A stretch of 64,000 bases of DNA from an uncultured Bacteroidales bacterium. Its GTDB lineage: Bacteria; Bacteroidota; Bacteroidia; Bacteroidales; UBA932. This document shows, in pieces, positions 16,722 through 24,510 of the stretch. The position numbers and the translations under genes were made by a program. The notes beneath the pieces were generated by a model. It saw only the letters and a program-made list of their open reading frames with translations, had not been told where the DNA came from and made no database searches. Every line of letters starts with the position of its first letter. The stretch's first letter is position 1. The stretch spans positions 1-64,000 of the forward strand of contig CALVAG010000008.1 of the NCBI GenBank assembly GCA_944325445.1, read 5' to 3'.

Positions 16722-17342
16722 ATGAAAAAGAAAATAATTATGATGGCATTATTGTTATCGGCAATAACCATCGCAGCCAACGGGCAGACAGAAAAGAGAA
16801 TCTACACCTCGAGCGAGCTGAGGAGTATGGAGCGGAGCGATGCACCGAAAGCAAGGAAAGAGAAACTGACCAAAGAGCAGAAAAAGGCGGCAAGGGAGAT
16901 AAGCGATTCGCTCGCATTCGAAAAATCGCTCAAGGCGCTGAATGACCTCAATTTCGTATTGGAAGCCGACAGGCTCATATTCAAAAGAGGCGAATCCGTA
17001 TATGTAAGCCCTACGGTAAACTTCATCTCCGTGACGGACGATAATGCCGTAGTACAGGTAGCGCCATTCAGGGGAGGCGGCGGCCCTAACGGTGTGGGCG
17101 GCATTACGGTCGAGGGCAGGCCTTCGAATATCATGCTCAAGACAGACAAGCACGGTAACGTGACATTCAGCATGAATGTGAACGGAAAGGGCATATCTGC
17201 AATAATAGATATATCCATGGCCAAAGGCAGCAGCTTTGTAACGGCAACGGTAAATCCCAACCTTAATTCTGCAAGGGTGACGCTTACAGGCAGTATCGCG
17301 ACTCCCGAGGAGTCTGTCGTATTCAAAGGCAGGACTTTCTAA
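16722..17342 (+). CDS. DUF4251 secreted protein
   Basis: 206 residues. Signal peptide MKKKIIMMALLLSAITIAANGQ, then a charged K/E-rich helix (residues 40-65), then the DUF4251 pattern: LNFVLEADRLIFKRG, NFISVTDDNAVVQV, GPNGVGGITVEG, and a beta-rich end. The family is common in Bacteroidales and has no known function. It lies 60 bp after the GH84 gene on the same strand and converges with bioD with a 4-bp gap. Confidence 0.85.
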   Translation: MKKKIIMMALLLSAITIAANGQTEKRIYTSSELRSMERSDAPKARKEKLTKEQKKAAREISDSLAFEKSLKALNDLNFVLEADRLIFKRGESVYVSPTVNFISVTDDNAVVQVAPFRGGGGPNGVGGITVEGRPSNIMLKTDKHGNVTFSMNVNGKGISAIIDISMAKGSSFVTATVNPNLNSARVTLTGSIATPEESVVFKGRTF

Positions 17343-17346
17343 ACGG

Positions 17347-18003
17347 TTACCGGAGTTCCAAAGCCGGGATATCCATAAAGATGGTGTCTGGAAAATGTTT
17401 TTCGAGATATCCGGAGATATAATCCCGGGTATCTTTTTTTATTCTCTCATCCTCCAGGCCCTCGTTCTCAAAGAGGTTATATGCAAACGCATAGAGTTTT
17501 ATTCCTCTTGCCGCAACAGCCTCCAGACTTAGCAGAATATGGTTTATGCTTCCCAATACCGAGGGGGCGACCAATATTAGCGGGTAATTCTCGCGTTTGA
17601 CATAATCTATTGTCAGCAACGTTTCCGTCAGTGGAACCATAAGCCCGCCTGCTCCCTCTATGAGGACTCTGTCGAAACGCCCGCTCAATATATCGGTGCA
17701 TTTTTTTATCTTCTCAAAATCGATACTGCGCCCATCGATTCTCGAGGCCAGATGGGGAGAGCACGGATAGCTGAAAATCTCCGGCATTGTAAGTTTCTGT
17801 ATATCCTCCGGCAGAAGAGGGCAGCCCATGATTCTGCGGTGCAGCTCTATATCTTCGGAAATTTCCCTATTGCCGGTCTGTATGAATTTCTGGGTAATAG
17901 TCCTTATTCCCTTCCCGTTCCAGAGTCTCGCAATATAGCCTGTCGCATAACTTTTTCCGATTCCGGTACCTGTACCGCTTACAAAATAGACATTCCGTTT
18001 CAT
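17347..18003 (-). CDS. bioD: Dethiobiotin synthetase BioD
   Basis: Closes the ureido ring of 7,8-diaminononanoate with CO2 and ATP to give dethiobiotin. 218 residues. P-loop VSGTGTGIGKSYATG at residues 8-22, IEGAGGLMVPL as the family motif, and LVAPSVLGSINH. Last gene of the bio operon, 11 bp after bioC. Confidence 0.95.
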   Translation of the reverse strand: MKRNVYFVSGTGTGIGKSYATGYIARLWNGKGIRTITQKFIQTGNREISEDIELHRRIMGCPLLPEDIQKLTMPEIFSYPCSPHLASRIDGRSIDFEKIKKCTDILSGRFDRVLIEGAGGLMVPLTETLLTIDYVKRENYPLILVAPSVLGSINHILLSLEAVAARGIKLYAFAYNLFENEGLEDERIKKDTRDYISGYLEKHFPDTIFMDIPALELR

Positions 18004-18014
18004 GTCAATATAGT

Positions 18015-18788
18015 TTAAAACCTCTTTTGCAATATCATATAATAGGGGTGGTATGTCAAATGGACCTTGCCGTCATCGAGCCGGTATTTTTCCGAATATG
18101 CAGAAAGGAAGTTCAGGAGCGAACCCTTGCTCCATCTGTACTCCCCCACCCCGTTTACGCCGGTCGCCTTCAAATGCAGCAGCACGTCGCGTGGCGATTC
18201 AAAAGCCATGACAATCTTTTCCTCCTTCACGGCAATCAGATTGAAATTCCGGCACAATTCCTTGCACAAACACTCTAACGGCAGATATTCGAGTGCAATG
18301 TCCGTCAATGAAGAGACTTCATACAAATTTTCCGGGCCGAAAATGGAAAAGGCCATTATCCCTCCTCTGTTCAGCGACTTTATGCAATTGCCATTTATAA
18401 AGTCCAACGGATTTTCGAGCCATTGCAGCACGGATGAAGAAATTATAAGATCCAGATTCTGCGGCAAAGCCGTATTTTCCGCATCGCCTATGATATAATT
18501 CAGCTCCGTTTCCGGGGAGGGCGCCATATATTCCGCTATATCGCGGGAAGATATTTCACTGCACAAATCATTCAAATATAGGACATCGGGAGTATAGGAG
18601 CTCAGGAATTCCCTTGTAAGCAACCCGCTTCCGCATCCTATTTCCAATACGCTGTCATAATGGCGCGGAAGTGTTTTATCAGCCATCATGGCAATCAGGC
18701 TCCCGGCTATCTTCCGCTGTGCCGCGGCTTCATGCCTGTAACAGCCGATTGCTTTGGAAAACCGCTTTCCTATCAATGATTTTTCCAT
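18015..18788 (-). CDS. bioC: Malonyl-ACP O-methyltransferase BioC
   Basis: SAM-dependent enzyme that methylates malonyl-ACP so that fatty-acid synthesis can build the pimeloyl chain. 257 residues. N-terminal GKRFSKAIGCYRHEAAAQ block typical of BioC, motif I VLEIGCGSGLLTRE, and DLIISSSVLQWLENP. Its first 16 bases overlap the end of bioG, which suggests coupling; BioG removes the same methyl group after elongation. Confidence 0.93.
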   Translation of the reverse strand: MEKSLIGKRFSKAIGCYRHEAAAQRKIAGSLIAMMADKTLPRHYDSVLEIGCGSGLLTREFLSSYTPDVLYLNDLCSEISSRDIAEYMAPSPETELNYIIGDAENTALPQNLDLIISSSVLQWLENPLDFINGNCIKSLNRGGIMAFSIFGPENLYEVSSLTDIALEYLPLECLCKELCRNFNLIAVKEEKIVMAFESPRDVLLHLKATGVNGVGEYRWSKGSLLNFLSAYSEKYRLDDGKVHLTYHPYYMILQKRF

Positions 18789-19465
18789 AGCATCCCGCCT
18801 TTTATGAGTTTCAAGAAAAGATTGCTGTCATAATGGGCCGTATTCTCCAATATGACACACTCCACATTGCATTTCTGCCAATATTTTACCTGGTTTGCGG
18901 CAGGGAATATGTAATCCTTCTCCCCTACGATGGCCATGTCCCAGAAATCGGGAATAAATCCTTGAGGTGCATTGCCGATAAGATTATCGATGGAGGCAAG
19001 TTCTTCGTACAGCGATTTTTCATCCCTTGCCGGAAGATTGGCATTGAAGAGTTCAAGCTCCCTTACGCTCCCGCACATTCTCTTTCTGAATTTTAAAAGA
19101 GCTGCCGGGGAAAAATTTTTCAACGTGCCGTCAAATATATTCACCGGTATGCCGAAAATATCGTTTTTTGGAGAAGGCGTTCCGTTCACCGCTATTTTCC
19201 GTACCCAATTCACCGCATGCCCCATATCTGCACCGGCAAATATCTTTTCGGCGGCCCATACTCCCAATGACCATGCAATCAGCACTATACCTTCATACTT
19301 CTCAATTATTGAAAAATCGAAATCCTGGTTGCTGAAATTATAGCACAGCATATAGTCGTAGCCCACGGCCGCAGGTGGAGGGAAAAGATTCTCATCGCTG
19401 CCCCATCCGGCGAAAAAGATAAGCAGCCTTTTATTTTTATCATTGTGCCAAAATTTACATTCCAT
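18773..19465 (-). CDS. bioG: Pimeloyl-ACP methyl ester esterase BioG (DUF452)
   Basis: Cleaves pimeloyl-ACP methyl ester to end chain elongation; it is the BioH replacement in many Bacteroidetes. 230 residues, alpha/beta hydrolase. FFAGWGSDE near residue 17 (oxyanion loop), nucleophile Ser in LIAWSLGVWAAE, general-base Asp probably in IVGEKDYIFP, and His in ENTAHYDSN. Between bioF (3-bp gap) and bioC (16-bp overlap). Confidence 0.92.
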   Translation of the reverse strand: MECKFWHNDKNKRLLIFFAGWGSDENLFPPPAAVGYDYMLCYNFSNQDFDFSIIEKYEGIVLIAWSLGVWAAEKIFAGADMGHAVNWVRKIAVNGTPSPKNDIFGIPVNIFDGTLKNFSPAALLKFRKRMCGSVRELELFNANLPARDEKSLYEELASIDNLIGNAPQGFIPDFWDMAIVGEKDYIFPAANQVKYWQKCNVECVILENTAHYDSNLFLKLIKGGMLWKNH

Positions 19466-19468
19466 TTA

Positions 19469-20662
19469 TTATAACCTATTTAAAGACAAATACATATTGA
19501 AGCTCCCGCTATTTAAAAATTCATCTATATCATCCTCGCATATAGACGCATTTACGGATAGCCTTATACGCGAAGTGCCCTCCGGAACCGTAGGCGGCCG
19601 GAGAGGCAAAAGATAGAATCCATCCTTGCGGAAAAGTTCCGCATATTCCAGAGCCTTGGAACTTTCGCCTGTAATTAACGGTATGATATGGCTTTGCGAT
19701 GGTGAGGCACAACCTTTTTTTGCCATGCTCTCTCTGACTTTGCATGAAATTGCCGCTATTCTGCAGCGTTCTGCACTCATATCCGCCGCCAGTTTCATGG
19801 TATAGAGGCTCCATTCCATCTGCAGAGGAGGCAGGGCAGTCGTAAAAATCAGTGTTCTTGCATGATTCACGAAAAATTCCCTGGCTTTTCCGCTGCATAT
19901 TACGAATGCTCCCTGCGAAGCATATGCTTTTCCCATTGTTCCGCATAAGAAATCTATACCGTCTATACAGTTTTGCTCTTCTGCAATACCGAGCCCGCCT
20001 TTTCCTCTGATTCCTACCGCATGTGCTTCATCTACATATAGGAGAAGATTTTTAAACTCATGCTTCAGTTCGACAAGAGATGCCAGGGGAGCTATATCTC
20101 CATCCATGCTGAATATGCTCTCGGTTACAAGGAGTACCTGTTCATATTGCCTATAATGCTTCTTCAAAAGGGCTACGATATGATTGTAATCCCGATGCCG
20201 ATAACGCATAAAATCTGCATGGCTCAGGCGCATACCGTCGATAATGCTTGCATGCACAAGTCTGTCGGCCAATATCAGTGTCCTGCCGGCACTGCATATT
20301 GCAGGCAGCAGACCGCTGTTCATATGATAGCCGCTCGAAAAAATAAGAGCCGCCTCTGCGCGGTAACGCTCGGCAAGGAAATCTTCCGCTTCATCATATA
20401 TCCTGTAATTGCCTGTCAGCAGTCTGGAGGATCCTGAACCAAAAACAAAGGAACCGTATGACTTTTCTTTGCAGAACATGGCGCTCTTTTCTTTGTCGGA
20501 GGCTATGCCCAAATAGTCATTGGAAGAGAGGTTCAGCATTTTTCCGCCATCTCTGATTATCCATTTGCCATCATGGGAAATGGTAGGCAGAATACGCAAA
20601 TTCCTTTCCGATGATAATTTGTCCAGATTCCCGTCTATGCTTTCGTAAAAAAAATTTTTCAT
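19469..20662 (-). CDS. bioF: 8-amino-7-oxononanoate synthase BioF
   Basis: PLP enzyme condensing pimeloyl-ACP with L-alanine. 397 residues. [11 protein letters not shown] near residue 47, [19 protein letters not shown] for PLP contact, and the Schiff-base lysine in [13 protein letters not shown]. The ATG overlaps the bioA stop by four bases. Confidence 0.95.
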   Translation of the reverse strand: MKNFFYESIDGNLDKLSSERNLRILPTISHDGKWIIRDGGKMLNLSSNDYLGIASDKEKSAMFCKEKSYGSFVFGSGSSRLLTGNYRIYDEAEDFLAERYRAEAALIFSSGYHMNSGLLPAICSAGRTLILADRLVHASIIDGMRLSHADFMRYRHRDYNHIVALLKKHYRQYEQVLLVTESIFSMDGDIAPLASLVELKHEFKNLLLYVDEAHAVGIRGKGGLGIAEEQNCIDGIDFLCGTMGKAYASQGAFVICSGKAREFFVNHARTLIFTTALPPLQMEWSLYTMKLAADMSAERCRIAAISCKVRESMAKKGCASPSQSHIIPLITGESSKALEYAELFRKDGFYLLPLRPPTVPEGTSRIRLSVNASICEDDIDEFLNSGSFNMYLSLNRL

Positions 20663-21939
20663 TCAGAAACTATTTTTATCAAGGCTGTTGTAAGCTTTCT
20701 TAATTCCGTACTGGAAATTATGTATGGAGGCATTATGTAGACCAGTTTGCCGAAGGGGCGCACCCATATTCCCTCCTCCACGAAACGGCGCTGCATTCTG
20801 GCCATATCTACAGGCTCCCGCATTTCGATAACCCCTATGGCTCCCAGGACACGAACGTCGGCTACCTTCCCCAATCCGGCGGCAGGGGCAAGTTCCTCTT
20901 TCAGCTGCGACTCTATGGCCTTTACACGCTCCTGCCATTTCTGTTTAAACAACAAATCTATTGAAGCGCAGGCCACGGCACAGGCAAGGGGATTGCCCAT
21001 GAACGTAGGACCGTGCATGAATGCACCGGGAGGATTTGCAGAAATTGTACGCGCCACCTCATCGGATGCAAGAACGGCGGAGAATGTCATATAGCCTCCC
21101 GTGAGGGCCTTGCCTATGGTCATTATATCGGGAACTATACCGGCATGTTCCCACGCAAAGAGTTTTCCTGTACGGCCGAATCCGGTAGCTATTTCATCGA
21201 AAACAAGCAACAGGTCGTACTTCCTGCAGAGTCTTTCCGCTTCTATCAGGTACTGCGGATGGTAGAATCTCATTCCGCCCGCTCCCTGTACTATCGGCTC
21301 GAGAATAAGGGCGGCCAGTCTGTCGTGGTGTTTTCTTATAATCTCTTCGAGCGACAGAATATCTTCGGGTATCCATTTTCCCGCAAATCGGGACTGCGGG
21401 GCGGCAGCAAAAAACCTTACAGGCAGCGCTGCGCCGAAAATAGAATGCATCCCTGTGACAGGATCGCATACAGACATTGCATTCCATGTATCTCCGTGAT
21501 AACCGGAACGTATGGTTACAAAGTTGTTTTTCCGGGGCTTGCCCCTGCCGAACTGATACTGTACCGCCATTTTCATCGCCACTTCCACTGCAACCGAACC
21601 GCTGTCGGCGTAGAATATCCTGTTCAGTTTTTCCGGGAGAATCTTCAGCAGCCGTTTTCCCAATTCTATCGCCGGACCATGTGTCAGTCCGCCGAACATG
21701 ATATGGGAGACCTTTTTCAACTGCTTCTCCACTGCAGCATTAAGATATGGGTGGTTATAGCCATGGACGGCACACCACCACGAAGACATGCCGTCTATAA
21801 TGGGAGTGCCGTCTTCCAATGTTATCACAGCACCTTTGGCGGAACGCACCTTATATGCGGGAAGAGGGTTCGTCATTGAAGTATAGGGGTGCCACAGATG
21901 CTCCCTGTCGAAACTGTCGAAATTCAGATTACAATTCAT
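20659..21939 (-). CDS. bioA: Adenosylmethionine-8-amino-7-oxononanoate aminotransferase BioA
   Basis: Transfers an amino group (from SAM in classical BioA) to 8-amino-7-oxononanoate, giving 7,8-diaminononanoate. 426 residues, class III aminotransferase. HLWHPYTSM at the N-terminus, [30 protein letters not shown], and the PLP lysine in [12 protein letters not shown]. The start overlaps the bioB end by 11 bp. The amino donor (SAM or lysine) cannot be told by eye. Confidence 0.95.
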   Translation of the reverse strand: MNCNLNFDSFDREHLWHPYTSMTNPLPAYKVRSAKGAVITLEDGTPIIDGMSSWWCAVHGYNHPYLNAAVEKQLKKVSHIMFGGLTHGPAIELGKRLLKILPEKLNRIFYADSGSVAVEVAMKMAVQYQFGRGKPRKNNFVTIRSGYHGDTWNAMSVCDPVTGMHSIFGAALPVRFFAAAPQSRFAGKWIPEDILSLEEIIRKHHDRLAALILEPIVQGAGGMRFYHPQYLIEAERLCRKYDLLLVFDEIATGFGRTGKLFAWEHAGIVPDIMTIGKALTGGYMTFSAVLASDEVARTISANPPGAFMHGPTFMGNPLACAVACASIDLLFKQKWQERVKAIESQLKEELAPAAGLGKVADVRVLGAIGVIEMREPVDMARMQRRFVEEGIWVRPFGKLVYIMPPYIISSTELRKLTTALIKIVSE

Positions 21940-22888
21940 AGCCTGCCTCCCTGAAACATTTTTTGTCGCTTTCCATGTCCGAGCCGAGCGTGGTAAGCAA
22001 ATCCCCCACTATGGCCGCGTTTATTCCTGCGTGGAGCAGTTTTGCAAGCGTCTCTTTTCCGAGGCGGGCCCTGCCTCCCGCCAGCCGCAGATATGCAAAT
22101 GGGTTTATAAGCCTGAAAATAGCCACGGTGCGCACTATCTGTTCGTCCGGAATCGGTTCCATGTTTTCGAGAGGTGTTCCGGGTACAGGATGCAGGATAT
22201 TTATGGGGATCGATTCCACTTCGAGTTTTCGCAATGTCAGAGCCAGCTCTATCCTCTCCCTCTCATCCTCTCCCATCCCTATGATACCGCCGCTGCATAT
22301 CTCCAGACCGGCTTTGCGCGCGGCTTTCAGCGTCTCTATTTTCTCTTCCTGCGTGTGGGTCGTACAGAGTTTTCCGAAAAACGAAGGTGCGCTCTCCAGA
22401 TTGCAATGGTAGCGGGCAGCCCCCGCCCTTTTGAGCATGGCCAGCTGGTTTTCATCCGCAAGCCCGAGCGAAAGGCAGATGCTTATGCCGGAACATTCCG
22501 AAAGCTTTTCTATATAGCCGCATATCTGTCCGACTTCCGAGTCAGATGGCCTTTTGCCGCTTGTAACCAGGGAAAAACGGCCCACTCCCTTTCTTTCGTT
22601 GTATAAGGCATGCTCTTTTACCGTAGAGTAAGGCAGCAGCGGATAGTTTTCGGCGTTTGTATGAAAGTGTGCAGACTGGGCGCACCATTTACAGTTTTCG
22701 CCGCACCTTCCGGATTTTGCATTTATAATGGAACACATGTCGAATTTTTTATGGGCGCACCTGAGCGTGACCTCGTGGGCGGCTTCGCACAACTCTCCGG
22801 TCGGGCAGCTATGCAGGCACTCTGCAATCTCCGCATCGCCGGGAAATGAAGCCGTCATCATTCTTTCTGCCAATTCTTTGATTTTCAT
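21929..22888 (-). CDS. bioB: Biotin synthase BioB
   Basis: Radical-SAM enzyme that inserts sulfur into dethiobiotin. 319 residues. 4Fe-4S motif CGENCKWC (Cys62, 66, 69), [27 protein letters not shown] and [11 protein letters not shown] are all typical; the Arg ligand of the 2Fe-2S cluster is probably in [12 protein letters not shown]. First structural gene of the bio operon. It starts 22 nt after a strong terminator-like hairpin, so its expression probably depends on read-through or antitermination. Confidence 0.95.
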   Translation of the reverse strand: MKIKELAERMMTASFPGDAEIAECLHSCPTGELCEAAHEVTLRCAHKKFDMCSIINAKSGRCGENCKWCAQSAHFHTNAENYPLLPYSTVKEHALYNERKGVGRFSLVTSGKRPSDSEVGQICGYIEKLSECSGISICLSLGLADENQLAMLKRAGAARYHCNLESAPSFFGKLCTTHTQEEKIETLKAARKAGLEICSGGIIGMGEDERERIELALTLRKLEVESIPINILHPVPGTPLENMEPIPDEQIVRTVAIFRLINPFAYLRLAGGRARLGKETLAKLLHAGINAAIVGDLLTTLGSDMESDKKCFREAGYEL

Positions 22889-23321
22889 AATTATATATGA
22901 TAAATGGATAAAACAAAAGGGACTGCATCCTTATTTCGGACACAGCCCCGCAGTCATATTTATTGCACAATAAAGCCTTAGAAATGGAGCACGCTCCTTT
23001 TCCGGTGTCCCGGAGAGACAATGCAGCGGCCCCGCCTTTCAGCAAAAGGAGGGAAAAGAGAGAGGGCAAAACAACCAGGGCAAAGGCATAAAGCAGATCC
23101 GGAGGCGCCTTCGACTCCCCGTCATCGGGCTGAAACAGAAACGGCCGGGCCTCTCCCCGTCTTACGTACTTCTCCACTTTGAAAAGAGAGGCTTCTGCAA
23201 CTCCCTTTTTGAGAAAGGAGATGACGACATTGAAGCGCATACTTACAAATGCGGCATACTTTTTCCTGCTCCACCGTTTGAAATATACGACCCTGATTCT
23301 ATTTGCGGCAATCCGTTTCAT
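22809..23321 (-). CDS. Leader ORF of the bio operon, function unknown
   Basis: 170 codons. The first 30 residues are strongly basic with VVYFKRWSRKKYAAF, a pattern I recall from short Bacteroidetes proteins and leaders but cannot assign to a named family. A hydrophobic stretch (LLYAFALVVLPSLFSLLLL) follows around residue 75. The frame then runs through a terminator hairpin and 80 bp into bioB before stopping, which is odd for an ordinary gene. The ATG lies only 8 bp after a TAAATTTG box, so the message would be nearly leaderless. It may be a regulatory leader ORF, or a degraded gene whose 5' part alone is meaningful. Confidence 0.45.
   Translation of the reverse strand: MKRIAANRIRVVYFKRWSRKKYAAFVSMRFNVVISFLKKGVAEASLFKVEKYVRRGEARPFLFQPDDGESKAPPDLLYAFALVVLPSLFSLLLLKGGAAALSLRDTGKGACSISKALLCNKYDCGAVSEIRMQSLLFYPFIIYNYENQRIGRKNDDGFISRRCGDCRVPA
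22910..22949 (-). terminator. Terminator/attenuator just upstream of bioB
   Basis: On the minus strand a 12-bp stem (5' arm 22949-22938, 3' arm 22930-22919, three G-T pairs) with a 7-nt loop is followed by TTTTGTTTTATCC. It ends 22 nt before the bioB ATG. GTGTCC in its 5' arm could instead pair with GGACAC at 23010-23005 upstream, a possible antiterminator. Confidence 0.7.
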
Positions 23322-23328
23322 TGGAGTG

Positions 23329-23336
23329 CAAATTTA
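23329..23336 (-). promoter_or_regulatory. Putative -7 box of the bio leader
   Basis: The minus strand reads TAAATTTG (TAnnTTTG) in the 39-bp space between the EamA gene and the leader ORF. Transcription would begin at about 23322, giving a leader of roughly 400 nt before the terminator hairpin. No -33 TTTG is seen at the usual spacing. Confidence 0.5.
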
Positions 23337-23360
23337 ACATTTCCGGAGAATTTTCCCGCA

Positions 23361-24287
23361 TCATGCATGTCTGGGCCTGATCTTTTTCACTACAGTAGAA
23401 ATACTGCTTTTTATGCTGCCTGAGAGAATCACCGCCGTTACTGCAGAGAGTATGAGAATGATTCCGGCGGCATCGGAAAAGGCAAACGGCTCACCGAAGA
23501 CAAGAACCCCTATGCAAACCGCCGTCAGAGGTTCCAGAGCGCCCAAAACCGATGTCATTGTGCCGCCTATGTTCTGTACCGCAAGCACGAGGGTTATATT
23601 CGAGACAACGGTAGGCAATATGGCCAGCAGCATCATGTAAATGTAGGAACTTAAATCCGGAAGCGGCTCGATTCCCCCGTCTGCAATATTCTGTACGGTA
23701 ATTATGAGCGTTGTAAAAAGGAATACGTAAAAGGCCAGTTTCCTGCCGTTCATGGTTTTAAGTCTGGATTTGTTTACGCCGCATATATAGGAGGCATACC
23801 CTACGGCCGACAGCAAGACTATAATCAGCCCTTTCATTTCGAATTTGAGCGTTCCGCCGTCGCCCAGCGAGAGTATGGCCACACCGGCTACGGCAAGCAG
23901 GATAGCCGTCCACATAATCCAGTCTGTCCGCTCCTTGAAAATGGAAAACATTATAAAAGAGACCATAAGCGGATAGGTAAAGTGGATTGTGGTAGCAACC
24001 CCTGCACCCATGTAATTGTATCCCAACAGAAGGAAAAGCGATGAGGCCGTATAAAAAAGCGCCAGCAGTACAAGCATGGGCAACTCCCGCCTCGGCTTTA
24101 TCCTGAAACTTTCGCCCTTGACTATAATCATAAGCCCGAGTGCAAGTGTGGCAAATAGAAAGCGGTGAAATAGAATACTCTCATACCCCACCCCCTTGCC
24201 GAGCACGGGCAGCGTAAAAAGCGGAATAAGCCCGAATGTCATAGAGGTGGCTATTCCGTAGAAATACCCCTTGAAACTGCTTTTCAT
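23361..24287 (-). CDS. EamA/DMT-family transporter
   Basis: 308 residues from ATG 24287, which has AAAGAGAGAG before it; an upstream in-frame start at 24338 lies inside the promoter. Ten hydrophobic segments in two five-helix halves, as in EamA exporters of the drug/metabolite superfamily (LPVLGKGVGYES, MGAGVATTIHFTYPL in half one; NIGGTMTSVLGALEPLTAV in half two). The substrate is unknown. It lies directly upstream of the bio leader on the same strand but has its own promoter and the leader has another, so a link to biotin is only positional. Confidence 0.88.
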   Translation of the reverse strand: MKSSFKGYFYGIATSMTFGLIPLFTLPVLGKGVGYESILFHRFLFATLALGLMIIVKGESFRIKPRRELPMLVLLALFYTASSLFLLLGYNYMGAGVATTIHFTYPLMVSFIMFSIFKERTDWIMWTAILLAVAGVAILSLGDGGTLKFEMKGLIIVLLSAVGYASYICGVNKSRLKTMNGRKLAFYVFLFTTLIITVQNIADGGIEPLPDLSSYIYMMLLAILPTVVSNITLVLAVQNIGGTMTSVLGALEPLTAVCIGVLVFGEPFAFSDAAGIILILSAVTAVILSGSIKSSISTVVKKIRPRHA

Positions 24288-24307
24288 CTCTCTCTTTTTT
24301 CGGGGTG

Positions 24308-24339
24308 CAAATGTACAAAGAAGGCGGGCGCAATGCAAA
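24308..24339 (-). promoter_or_regulatory. Promoter of the EamA gene
   Basis: The minus strand reads TTTG (24339-24336), 20 nt, TACATTTG (24315-24308), a full Bacteroidetes consensus, 20 nt before the ATG. Confidence 0.75.
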
Positions 24340-24510
24340 CCTTCAACGATATTTAATCGCTCAGGCGGCCCTGTGTGCAGAAAAACATGTTACAAAAAGA
24401 TTAAATCCGCATAATGTTCCGTAATCAAATTTTTACAATTTTTTAATTCCCGCGTAATGATAACGAAACATCGAAACTTCACTTTTGCGGCGTGAAAATT
24501 TGAAGTGATG

